Below are positions 27,287-36,300 of a stretch of DNA of 64,000 bases, one piece after another (position 1 is the stretch's first letter; every line of letters starts with the position of its first letter). A program made the translations under genes and the position numbers. The notes beneath the pieces are model-generated. The model had not been told where the DNA came from and made no database searches. It worked only from the letters and a program-made list of their open reading frames with translations. The stretch is from 54-19 sp038210655 (lineage in GTDB: Bacteria > Chloroflexota > Chloroflexia > Chloroheliales > Chloroheliaceae): NCBI GenBank assembly GCA_038210655.1, contig JBBQWM010000029.1, forward strand, positions 9,576-73,575, in the 5' to 3' direction.

Positions 27287-27400
27287 AGGGTAAAACCTTA
27301 CAAAGTTGCCCGACTTTGTAAGGCTCTACCCTGCCAGAGAACATTCAGCAGTTCGTTAGCGGGCTTTGAAGGTTGAGCCTAACACTCAGCCTTCAAGCCC
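27287..27400. repeat. Two adjacent hairpins after the Ig-repeat gene
   Basis: Hairpin 1: AGGGTA plus CCTTACAAAGT (27287-27306) with ACTTTGTAAGG and TACCCT (27313-27332). Hairpin 2: GGGCTTTGAAGG (27361) with CCTTCAAGCCC (to 27400). They lie downstream of the 27410 stop and may end or stabilise that transcript, but neither has a T tract. Confidence 0.5.
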
Positions 27401-27409
27401 TACCTCTAA

Positions 27410-30400
27410 CTAGAGACCGATGTAGGTGCCTTTGGTCGAGATGAAACCATCAAAGTACATAGTTCCACTCATACCGGAGGCTAGACCACTTATCGCGCCA
27501 AGCCGGGCCACATCAACCTTGTAGGCGCTGGTGTTCAGCCCAGTCAGAGTTTGCTTGAGAGTGCCGTCAATATAGAGGCTGAATGAAGTACTCGCCCCGG
27601 ATCGCCAGCCAATCTCGATAGCGTGCGAAGCATTAGTGATCGGATACCAGGAAGTACTACTATTACCGCCATTTCTAGAAACTACCGCCCGTACCTGGTA
27701 GGTAGTTCCAAGACGCTGATACTGCACCCGAATAATAGGAGTAGTACCACCGGTATTCAGCGCCTGGAAGATGTCGGCAATACCACTGGCATTAGTACTC
27801 GTACCGTTCGGGTTGAAGTAGAAGCGAGCATTATAGGTCGCTTCGTTGGCAGGCGTATTGTCGGTCACGTAACCCGGCGTATTGCCGGTGATAGCAACCT
27901 GCATACCCTGCGTCCCAACTAGCGCCGACGGGCCAGTCACGCTGATGTTCGTGCCAGTCGTCGCACTCCAGTTGTTGAAGTTGCCAGTCTCAAAACCGTT
28001 GGCAAAGATTCTGGCCGGAACCGTCACCGAGACCGGCGTGGTCGGACCCCAGTTGCCCGCCGCATCCTTCGCCCTGATCGACAGCGTATGATTACCCGCC
28101 GTCAAAGAGCTAAGGTCTGCCGAAGCCTTGATCCCTTCGCTATTACTGTTGAACGAACCGTCAGTAGCTACAAATGGGTAGTGCAACGGCGTATTCGGGT
28201 CGGTGCCGTCGAACCACTCAGCCGCTACGATGTTCGAGCCTGCGGCTGCGCCATTAGCCGGGTCGGTGGCAGTTGCCGCCAATACAGCCGTGAAAGCGCC
28301 TACCGTCGGGGTGATCGTCGCCGATGCACCAGTCACCGCTGGGCCGGTCTTATCGACAATCAGGATTGTCGTCCCGGTCGGACCCCAGTTGCCCGCCGCG
28401 TCCTGAGCATGGGCGTAGAGGGTATGTGGCCCTTGAGCGGCGGTCGTCAGGTTCGCAAGCGGTATCTGGGCCAGACCCGCTTCACTTGCCGAGTTGAAGT
28501 TGCCATCAGTCGGCGAGAAAACAAACCCGGAACCGTTCGCCCCAATCGTATCAAGGAAGCCTTCGATCTTCACAATATTCGATTGGATTGTACCGCTCAC
28601 TGGGTCGCTGGCGGTGCCAACCATCTTGACATAGCCGGAGCCAAAAGGCGCATTCGGGTCGAAGCTAAGAGTGCCATTGTTCGGGTTCGGCGAAACCGAA
28701 ATACTGTTAGCATTCATAGTTGGCCCCGTTTTGTCCACATTCAGGCTAAAGGTAGCCGGTGTTCCCCAGTTACCGAGGCTATCCTTACTGCGAACATAAA
28801 CGGTATGCGGCCCTTCGCTCAAGGCTGCCACAGTCGTTGAGGCAATCGTCCCATTCAAGTCACTAACCGGCCCAGGTACAGGTGTTACAGCATTGAAAGA
28901 CCCGGTTAGCGGAAGATGAGCGCCGCCATCAATATAGTACTCAGCATCGGCGATGTCCGCGCTACCAGAGGCCGAGTCATCGGCGGTTCCCTGGAAGATA
29001 ACATCGCTTGTACCGTTGGTAGTGCTGAAGGTACTAGAGCTAATCTTGAGTTGCCCGGACGAAGTCGGCCCGGCCTTATCCAGATTGAGGGTGGTAGAAG
29101 CTACCTGGCTCCAGTTGCCCGCCGTATCCTTGCCTCGTACGTAGATCATGTGGTTGCCTGCCGACAGCCCCGCCAAACTCGCGCTGGGAATACTGGTGCT
29201 GACATTGACGGTCGGAGCCGCCCCAAAACTGCCAAAGGCGACCGGCGCACCACTGTCGATGTAATACTCGGCATCGGTTACTTGATTGCCACCAGTAGTA
29301 TTAGTGACACTGATCTTGGCGCTCAGGGTTAGATTGACCGAACCGTTGGTCGGGGTCGGTGTGACGGCTACATTGGTAGTCAACGGGCCGGTCGGCCCAG
29401 TAGCAGCCCCAGTATCGACGCTCAAGAAGGTTAGCATCCCGCCGAAAAGCACGGTGCCATTCGTTCCGCCGCTCAACGCCCCGGCGTTATCGACGTGCCG
29501 AGCGCCATTGTAGATCGCTAACTTGGTCCCTACTACCGAAGCAGACGGGATCGTCGTGAGCAGATCAAGCCCTTGCCCTGCCGCCAGCGTTTCGGCTACG
29601 ATCTGGTAAGGGTGGGCCAGGGGGAAACCCTGCTGACCAAGCACGGTCTGGTGCAGACCTAACGTGCCAATCGAGTGATGCTGAGTTCCCGCATTGAGGT
29701 AGCGCAGCAAAACTTTATGGCCCGCCCCGGTCGGGATTGAGCTAGTATTAGGGTAAGACTTGCCGTTAATCAGCCAGTATTTTGCGTTGAATTTGTTTAA
29801 CTGCAAGTTACTCGGAGCGGCGTTGAAGGCTGGGTCAATTTCGCTGAAAATCAGCAAAGCTTCGTCGTCGAAAGTAGTCGAAGCGTCATAGACCCCCGTC
29901 GGTGCGCCGCTCGGTCGCACGATCAACCCGCCGTAAAGACCCATCGCCACCTGGCGAGCGCCATCCGGGGTCAAACCGGCCTCATACAGGAAAGTTCCCG
30001 GCTGAGTAAGGCTTAAAGTATAAGTCTTAGCGTTGCCGGAGGTCACGCCAACCATATCAGGAGCTATGTCCAGGTCGGGTAAGGACAAGGAGTTGGACTG
30101 CCCGCCAGGTAAAGCGTTGTGTAGAATAATCTTGAGCGTTTCACCCTGGTTAGCAACCAGGATGGGGCCGGGCAGTTGGGCCGAGCCAACCGTCGAAGTA
30201 ATACTGTACCCCCAGATCGGCACCGAAGCCACACCGGGCAACGCTATCGTGCCGGTGGTCGCCCACAACTCGCAAGTGCGGGTTGTAGCAACAAGCGTAC
30301 AGGTGGATGTAGGCAAAGCCGCCGCTACACTGTTGGTCGGGCTGTAGACCAGTGGGCCGGGCGCAGCGATAGCAAAGCTGCTACCGACTACTCCACAGGC

Positions 30401-30469
30401 GCACACCAGGGCCACCACCGCCATCAGCAGGAGCTTCGACCGCCCATAATGGTGCAATTTAGTCTGCAT
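27410..30469 (-). CDS. Degenerate multicopper-oxidase-like protein fused to Ig-like repeats
   Basis: The 1019-residue exported protein has two parts. The first (about 35-345) is cupredoxin-like and aligns with the two neighbouring upstream genes: LPGPILVANQGETLKIIL, FLYEAGLTPD, GLYGGLIVRPSG, YWLINGKSYPNT and LLRYLNAGTQHHSIGTLGLH. The HxH motifs expected in domain 1 are missing, so it probably cannot build a normal copper site. The second (about 360-850) is four or so Ig-like repeats each with VYVRSKDSLGNWG-type motifs, followed by a lectin-like C-terminal domain (NGFETGNFNNWSATTGT, SLYIDGTLKQ). ATG 30469 has GGAG 10 bases upstream. It starts 23 bases after the previous gene. Confidence 0.8.
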   Translation of the reverse strand: MQTKLHHYGRSKLLLMAVVALVCACGVVGSSFAIAAPGPLVYSPTNSVAAALPTSTCTLVATTRTCELWATTGTIALPGVASVPIWGYSITSTVGSAQLPGPILVANQGETLKIILHNALPGGQSNSLSLPDLDIAPDMVGVTSGNAKTYTLSLTQPGTFLYEAGLTPDGARQVAMGLYGGLIVRPSGAPTGVYDASTTFDDEALLIFSEIDPAFNAAPSNLQLNKFNAKYWLINGKSYPNTSSIPTGAGHKVLLRYLNAGTQHHSIGTLGLHQTVLGQQGFPLAHPYQIVAETLAAGQGLDLLTTIPSASVVGTKLAIYNGARHVDNAGALSGGTNGTVLFGGMLTFLSVDTGAATGPTGPLTTNVAVTPTPTNGSVNLTLSAKISVTNTTGGNQVTDAEYYIDSGAPVAFGSFGAAPTVNVSTSIPSASLAGLSAGNHMIYVRGKDTAGNWSQVASTTLNLDKAGPTSSGQLKISSSTFSTTNGTSDVIFQGTADDSASGSADIADAEYYIDGGAHLPLTGSFNAVTPVPGPVSDLNGTIASTTVAALSEGPHTVYVRSKDSLGNWGTPATFSLNVDKTGPTMNANSISVSPNPNNGTLSFDPNAPFGSGYVKMVGTASDPVSGTIQSNIVKIEGFLDTIGANGSGFVFSPTDGNFNSASEAGLAQIPLANLTTAAQGPHTLYAHAQDAAGNWGPTGTTILIVDKTGPAVTGASATITPTVGAFTAVLAATATDPANGAAAGSNIVAAEWFDGTDPNTPLHYPFVATDGSFNSNSEGIKASADLSSLTAGNHTLSIRAKDAAGNWGPTTPVSVTVPARIFANGFETGNFNNWSATTGTNISVTGPSALVGTQGMQVAITGNTPGYVTDNTPANEATYNARFYFNPNGTSTNASGIADIFQALNTGGTTPIIRVQYQRLGTTYQVRAVVSRNGGNSSTSWYPITNASHAIEIGWRSGASTSFSLYIDGTLKQTLTGLNTSAYKVDVARLGAISGLASGMSGTMYFDGFISTKGTYIGL

Positions 30470-30492
30470 GTTCGTTCGTCTCCATTCCAAAA

Positions 30493-31827
30493 TCAACAAC
30501 GGTTAGGCGCTGGCGGATCAATCCGCTGCAAGGTAAACATCCCGCCGAAGCCAGTATCATAGTTAGCCGCCTCATTCAAAGCGTGGCTATGCCAAACCTG
30601 ATAGTACTCGCCGCACTGGTTGTAGGAAGTCGTGCCGGAAGGCAAATCATCCTGTACACCCAGATAAGGGCTACCGCTATACCAGGTCGCCGCATCCTTG
30701 TAGGTCAGGTTTTGCTGGGACGGGAGCGGAACTGGGATCGGGTTGGTCGTCGGGTTCCAGTGTTCGACATCGGTCCACTTGTAGGTCACGTCCCAGGTCT
30801 GGCTGGTTCCGATCAAGATCGAGAACTTCTCATAAGAGAGGTCTTCGTTGAGCGGCCCGGCTAAAGCCCGTCCATCACGGGCGATCACCCGACCGTGATT
30901 ACCGTGCGGATGGAAAGGATGGTCGCGCATCCCGACGTTGATATAGCGCACCAGAGCCGGGTCGGGGTTCAAAGTAGCATCATAGGGGCTGATGTGGATC
31001 AGCGCACTATAAGGCTGGGACGGCAGCAACTGCGCGAAGTTGTCCGAAATGGTATCCGGGAAGCTGCGTCCGTTAATCATCCAGTAGCGCGGATGAATGG
31101 ACGTAATATCGAACTTCTGATTATGCTCGACCGCATAGTGCAAATCGGGGTCAATCTCGGAAAGCAGCATCAGGTATTCTTTGTTGGTGTTAAACTTGGT
31201 GGTAGTCTGGCTGTAAGCCTGACCCGCATTGCCCGCCGGTCGGACAATCAAAGCGCCGAATAGTCCCATCTCGACCTGCTTTGATATATCGGTTCCACTC
31301 TCGTAGAGGTAGGTTCCCGGCTCTTTGGCAACAAAGCTATAGGTCACGCTGCCACCGTTATTGCCGTTAGCGTCGGCTGCCGTTGCCACATTGGTCAGCG
31401 AGGTCAAGGTCGGGCCGCTAAAGACCGGTTGGGCGGCTACACCATTAGCCTTCACATCCTCCTGACCAGGGAAGATAATCGAAACATCCTCCGGCAAGGT
31501 GTTTTTCAGAATTATCGTTACGGTCTCATTCTGAGTGACGCAAAGCGGTGGCCCCGGCAACTGGAAATCACCAGTATCTGGTGCATAGCTCCACATAAAG
31601 ATGGTGTTGCCATCGGGGGTGCTGATATAACCCTTCTTGGCGGTCAGGGTAAAAGTCGCGTTTGGGCTGGTCTTACAAACCAGACCGGAAGCCGAGCCAA
31701 CTACCTGTTTGGTAGGAGCCGCCTCCACCTCAGTACGTTGGACGGAGATACTGGCGAGGAGCATTGCTACCATCACCACCACCAACTCCCAGCGCAGCTT
31801 TATGTATTTTACGTTCGATGCATGCAT
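30493..31827 (-). CDS. Multicopper-oxidase-like protein carrying only the C-terminal ligand set
   Basis: The 444-residue exported protein has a signal peptide (about 1-37) and two cupredoxin domains. In domain 1 the usual HxHG and HxH motifs are replaced (DVSIIFPGQED; YLYESGTDISKQVEMG). Domain 2 keeps HPFHPHGNH (H303, H306, H308) and VWHSHALNEA (H413, H415), but the T1 cysteine that normally sits between the last two His is Ser414. It therefore holds four of the eight trinuclear His and no T1 site. The upstream gene holds the other half. ATG 31827 has GGAGG 8 bases upstream and is preferred to the longer start. Confidence 0.85.
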   Translation of the reverse strand: MHASNVKYIKLRWELVVVMVAMLLASISVQRTEVEAAPTKQVVGSASGLVCKTSPNATFTLTAKKGYISTPDGNTIFMWSYAPDTGDFQLPGPPLCVTQNETVTIILKNTLPEDVSIIFPGQEDVKANGVAAQPVFSGPTLTSLTNVATAADANGNNGGSVTYSFVAKEPGTYLYESGTDISKQVEMGLFGALIVRPAGNAGQAYSQTTTKFNTNKEYLMLLSEIDPDLHYAVEHNQKFDITSIHPRYWMINGRSFPDTISDNFAQLLPSQPYSALIHISPYDATLNPDPALVRYINVGMRDHPFHPHGNHGRVIARDGRALAGPLNEDLSYEKFSILIGTSQTWDVTYKWTDVEHWNPTTNPIPVPLPSQQNLTYKDAATWYSGSPYLGVQDDLPSGTTSYNQCGEYYQVWHSHALNEAANYDTGFGGMFTLQRIDPPAPNRC

Positions 31828-31890
31828 CGTGTCTTCCTCCATAGTGCGATCTACGATTTACCTAAGACAAGGACTAGGCGTAAATCCAAA

Positions 31891-33201
31891 TCATGTGTTG
31901 GGCTTGTCTATGTCTTGCGCTGGAAGCACCGCCGAAGACGGCAAAATCCTGACTTTGGTCATCTGCCCACCGTAACCTGCCGTCCCACCGTTGTTAAGGG
32001 CGCTAAACTTGCGGTTATAGAGCAAATAATCAGTCGTAGCGGTCACGTTCGGGGCCGTAAAGATCGCGTCGTAGCTCTCGCCCGGCCCGATATAGACCGT
32101 ATTGGTCCTATAGCTCAGATCAGTCGAGCCGTTCTTCAAAAGGGTCGCGTCCTTAGCGACTACCTTCATCGCAATACCGCCCAACGTCATCGCCTGGGTT
32201 TCGTAGCCCAGATTGACAAAACGGAGCAGTACCTTTTCGCCAGATTTGGCCTGAACCAAAGACGAAATCGGTTGGTACTGTAGCCGCTCGGCCACGCTAC
32301 CAGGGGCCGGTGTAGACATTGGGTCGCCGTTGGCTTCGAGCGTATCCGGGTAGACCCGACCGTTCATCGTCCAGAAATCCGCTTTGTACTCGCTCCAGTC
32401 AAACACCTGGATGTGAGCATCATCCCAATGTGACACTATGTTTAGCTCGTTCAGGAAGATCACGAACTCACGATCATACTTGGTCGAAACATCGTTATAA
32501 GCGTACTTATTGATGCCATTGTTCATTTTGGGCCGCACGTAAATCACCCCGGTCATACCCATCTGAACGTGTTCGACATCTTCAAAGTGGCAGTGGTACA
32601 TATAAGTACCGGCGGCGCGTGGCTTGTAGTAGTAGGTAAAATCGCGCCCGATAGGAACTGCAATCGACATTTCCGGCACACCATCGAAAAGTGGGATCGC
32701 ATCGCGGAAGCCGTGCCAGTGGATCGTATGCGAGTCAACCAGGTCGGGGCGCTGCTGCAACCCCAGGTTGGTCAGGGTCAACCGAATATCAGCCTCTTCG
32801 TCCACAAAGAGGATCGGCGCAGAAAGTTGAGCCTTACCCTTTTGATCTACAATCTGGCCTGCGGTCAGGTTGGTCACGTCCCGAAAGCCAAATACATAAG
32901 TAGTACGCGGAGCCGGGGCCAGTTTATCAGGGTGATAAATTGCCGGGATGTTGGAGGCAGGCGGCAGGTAAACCCACCCGTCTGTACCAGCCAAATGATA
33001 ATTCTTGCTACCAGCCAAAGCTGGCATGGCACTGGTGCTGCTAACCGGCGAAAACTGGATGGCGTTGCTGGCCTGGGCCGAATTATTGCCCAGATACCGC
33101 GCTCCGGCTGCCGCCGCCAGTGCGCCACCGCCGAGGGCTAGAAATCCGCGCCGGGACAACCTTTTGCGCGAGTAGCCGGATTGGGGCGTTGGTTTGTCCA
33201 T
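31891..33201 (-). CDS. Tat-exported multicopper-oxidase-like protein carrying the N-terminal ligand set
   Basis: The 436-residue protein has a twin-arginine signal (RKRLSRRGFLALGGGALAAA), so it is exported folded. Cupredoxin domain 1 has HTIHWHGF (H158, H161, H163) and MYHCHFEDVEHVQMGM (H203, C204, H205, H211, M214/M216), i.e. a full T1 site plus four trinuclear His. Domain 2 (about 240-420) lacks ligands: the position of HPFHxH reads YETQAMTLGG and the HCH position reads YNRKFSALNN. T1 in domain 1 is known in type C two-domain oxidases and in nitrite reductase relatives. AAGGAGATATAG precedes the ATG. It must find the other half of a trinuclear site elsewhere, most simply in the next gene. 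Confidence 0.88.
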   Translation of the reverse strand: MDKPTPQSGYSRKRLSRRGFLALGGGALAAAAGARYLGNNSAQASNAIQFSPVSSTSAMPALAGSKNYHLAGTDGWVYLPPASNIPAIYHPDKLAPAPRTTYVFGFRDVTNLTAGQIVDQKGKAQLSAPILFVDEEADIRLTLTNLGLQQRPDLVDSHTIHWHGFRDAIPLFDGVPEMSIAVPIGRDFTYYYKPRAAGTYMYHCHFEDVEHVQMGMTGVIYVRPKMNNGINKYAYNDVSTKYDREFVIFLNELNIVSHWDDAHIQVFDWSEYKADFWTMNGRVYPDTLEANGDPMSTPAPGSVAERLQYQPISSLVQAKSGEKVLLRFVNLGYETQAMTLGGIAMKVVAKDATLLKNGSTDLSYRTNTVYIGPGESYDAIFTAPNVTATTDYLLYNRKFSALNNGGTAGYGGQMTKVRILPSSAVLPAQDIDKPNT

Positions 33202-33260
33202 TCTATATCTCCTTCATTAGCTGTCGGCTATTAGCCAAACCTGCTGATAGCCGATACCCT

Positions 33261-33353
33261 CTAAGCAGGGAAGTTCCAAAAGCTCAGATCAGGGCCGGGT
33301 TGGGAGCAACAGCGAACTGTTACCCCCAACCTCGACTTCCAATCCCTGCTTAG
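33261..33353 (-). terminator. Large hairpin at the end of the giant surface-protein gene
   Basis: Outer arms CTAAGCAGGGA (33261-33271) and TCCCTGCTTAG (33343-33353) enclose GGTTGGG/CCCAACC and AACAG/CTGTT arms. The right arm includes the stop codon of the 33350-38452 gene. No T tract follows on the minus strand, so it may slow exit or protect the 3' end rather than be a classic terminator. Confidence 0.45.
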
Positions 33354-36300
33354 GGCCGGTACTCGTCCGCACCGATGTCATATTTGTTATCGAGCGGGAT
33401 GAGGCTCACACGTAGTTCGCGGTCAAAGTCAAACAATGGTGCGTTGACGAAGACTGCCGGGTTGCTCCCAGGAATTTGCTTCCTGTTAACACCCTTGCCA
33501 ATCGCGGGCGAGTTAGATTTGAGATGATAGTCACCCAGCAAATTAGCCGGTGCTTCAACTGCCAGTAGCGTTACGCCCACGAACCTCGCGTTACCCCGCC
33601 AGGGGAAGGCTTGCACCGAGAGATCGTAGACGCTCTTGACATTCGGGTTAGCGATGATGTTATTACCACTGACCGTAAAAGTAGGACCAGGGCCAACAGT
33701 GACATCCGTGCCAGTCGTGACCTGGAGGATCGAGTAGGTCGGCGACATTACACCTATACCATCCGCTACGCCCATATCCCAATTATTGATTGGGTTCGGG
33801 TCGCCTGCCAGCCCTAGCCCGACCAGTGTCACACCGTTAAAGGTTCCCGCCCGGTTGTCCCACAAGATGTTGTTGAACAAGAGCGGCTTGCTAAAGGCGG
33901 GCGAACCACCCGGTAAGAGCGCCTGCAACTGGCTACTGTTACCACCGCTAGAGATACCTGCCGGGGCCGGTAAACCGTTGCTGGTAGCCGCAGTCGCAGT
34001 CGTGATGTTCTTCATGATCGTGTTGTTGTAGATACGCACGTTGGTCGCATCGTCGAGAGCGATACCACCACCTTCGTGGGTCGAAACGTTGTTGACGATC
34101 ATGTTGTTGTAGATGTTGATCGGGAAGTTACCCGCCTGCAAGAAGCGAATACCACCACCATCATCGTTAGCCAGGTTAGCCTGGATCATATTGTTGTAAA
34201 TATCGACCGAGCCGGAGCCTGCCGAGAACTGGGTCGGGTTAGCCGGAAGCTCGCCCGCAATCATGATGCCGCCACCTTCATCGTAGGAGTTGTTGAAGTA
34301 GATGCGGTTATCGTGGATTTTCCCGTTCGGGCTAAGACCGAAGTGCGAAATACCACCACCATATTCGGCGGAGTAATTACCGCAAATATCGTTATTGGCG
34401 ATTTCGTAATTGTCCGCTCCGGTAAAGATACCGACACCACCGGCCAAGTTCGTCCCGCCATTAGCGATCAAGCGGTTGTTGGCGATGCGGATGTTGTCGT
34501 TCTTGTTAGCCGCGAGGTTACTGCCGGCAAAGTAAGGACTACCAAGCCGAACCGCCCCACCATAGGCTCCACCGTTGCTACGGATGATGTTGTTGGTGAT
34601 TTGCAGGTTGTGAGCAGCATTGTTGACGTAAATGCCGCCACCCTGGGTCGTCACCGCCCCACCCGGCAAGGAATTGACCCTGTTGGGAGTGCCAAGCTGG
34701 TCGCCGCCCTGAATTGTCAGGCCGTCGATACCAGCCGGGAAACTAGACGTAAAGCGGTTGCGTCCGGTATTGTTGGCGAGAACGGTGATGACCGCACCTT
34801 CGGCGATAGTCTGGAGACCGCTCCACTGGAGGGTTGCCAACCTAGCCCGCCAGGGCGCACCGTTAACCTGCTCGAAGCCAAGACCATCCAGGATGCTACC
34901 ACGTACCTGCGTGTTATCGGCCCGGACTCCACCCGGCCCTACCCCTTGCAGCTTGATTGGGGTATTGATAAGCAGGTTCTCGTAGTAAACTCCTAGCGGG
35001 TTAAACTGGCTGGTTGGCCCAGGATAGACCACTACCAACTTACGGTTTAGCTTCGGTTCATTATTAGTAGAGTCAGCCGTAGCCTTGTTGATCGCAGCCT
35101 GGATCGTCGCAAATTGAGGCACACCGGGTGTGTTGCCGCCAACTTCGTAGACATCTGGGCTATAACCATTAGCATCAGCGGTTATCATGTGGAAGCTGAG
35201 GCCGTTGATACTGGTCTGACCGTTATTAGCAGTCACGTTTAGTTGGTAGATGCCATCGAACTGGTTGGGTTGCAAGGTGATCTTAATCTGCCTGTCATTC
35301 CAGGTATTATAGGTAGCAATCGATAGGTTAACGTTGCCTGCGCTCAATCTAACTCTACCGCTACCTCGGTTAGCCCCAAAGCCCTGACCGTCGATAGTGA
35401 TCTGAACCCCGTTCTGCGAAGTGAAGGCGTAAGGCTTGCTCACTGCGAAGATTTGGGGAGTAGCCGCTTCGAGCTTGCACTGGACCGCAGCGTTGAACTG
35501 CGAGCCAGGGATGGCGATCTGGGTGCCGACCGTAGTCGGAGCCAGGTCAGCCGGGAGCCACAAGCCGGGCCAAACTTCAAAACTAGCCGAAATCGTGCGG
35601 TACTGCGGGTTGTAGTTACCGTTGACCTTGCCGGGCTGACCGGGGTCATTACCTACAAACCGATAGACGTTGGAACAAGGCCCCGCCGGAAGCGGGCAGT
35701 TGTAAGACGAGGTCGAAGGTAGCAGCACCTCGAACACACCGTTCGGGTCGGACTGGATCGTCGTAACCAAGCGGTCGGTGTAGTCGTAGATACCAATCGG
35801 AGCATTCGGTACACCGCGTTTTTCGCCGTAAAGAATATCTTGCGGGTTGCTGGAGACGTTCAGGTCGTCCACAATCAACCCGGAAAGCTTGCCCGGAACT
35901 GGCACGTCGGTAAAGAAGTTGAAGGTCGGCGCAATCGAGCGGTTGTTCTGCACCCGCACCAGCTTCATATCGCACAAAGGCCTTGCCTGACCTTCGTAAG
36001 GGCTGCCACCACCGGCGGCAAAGCCCGCATTCTCAACTGCGTTCGGGCCATCCGGCAAAACATCTTTGACATCAACCGTATGTAAGGCTCCGGCGCAGAC
36101 TGGCGGCGGAATTTGGGTCGTGAACTGGTCGCCATTGAAGACGTTGACATCTTCTTCTTTGGTCACTTTGTAAAGCGGGCGATGAGTTACTTTATCGTCA
36201 GGAATCACCACCTTAACCAGATAATCACCCGGTTGCAAGCCACCAAACCCATAGTTACCATCGACGGTCGAGAAACCGCTCTGGAACTGGACACCCATGA

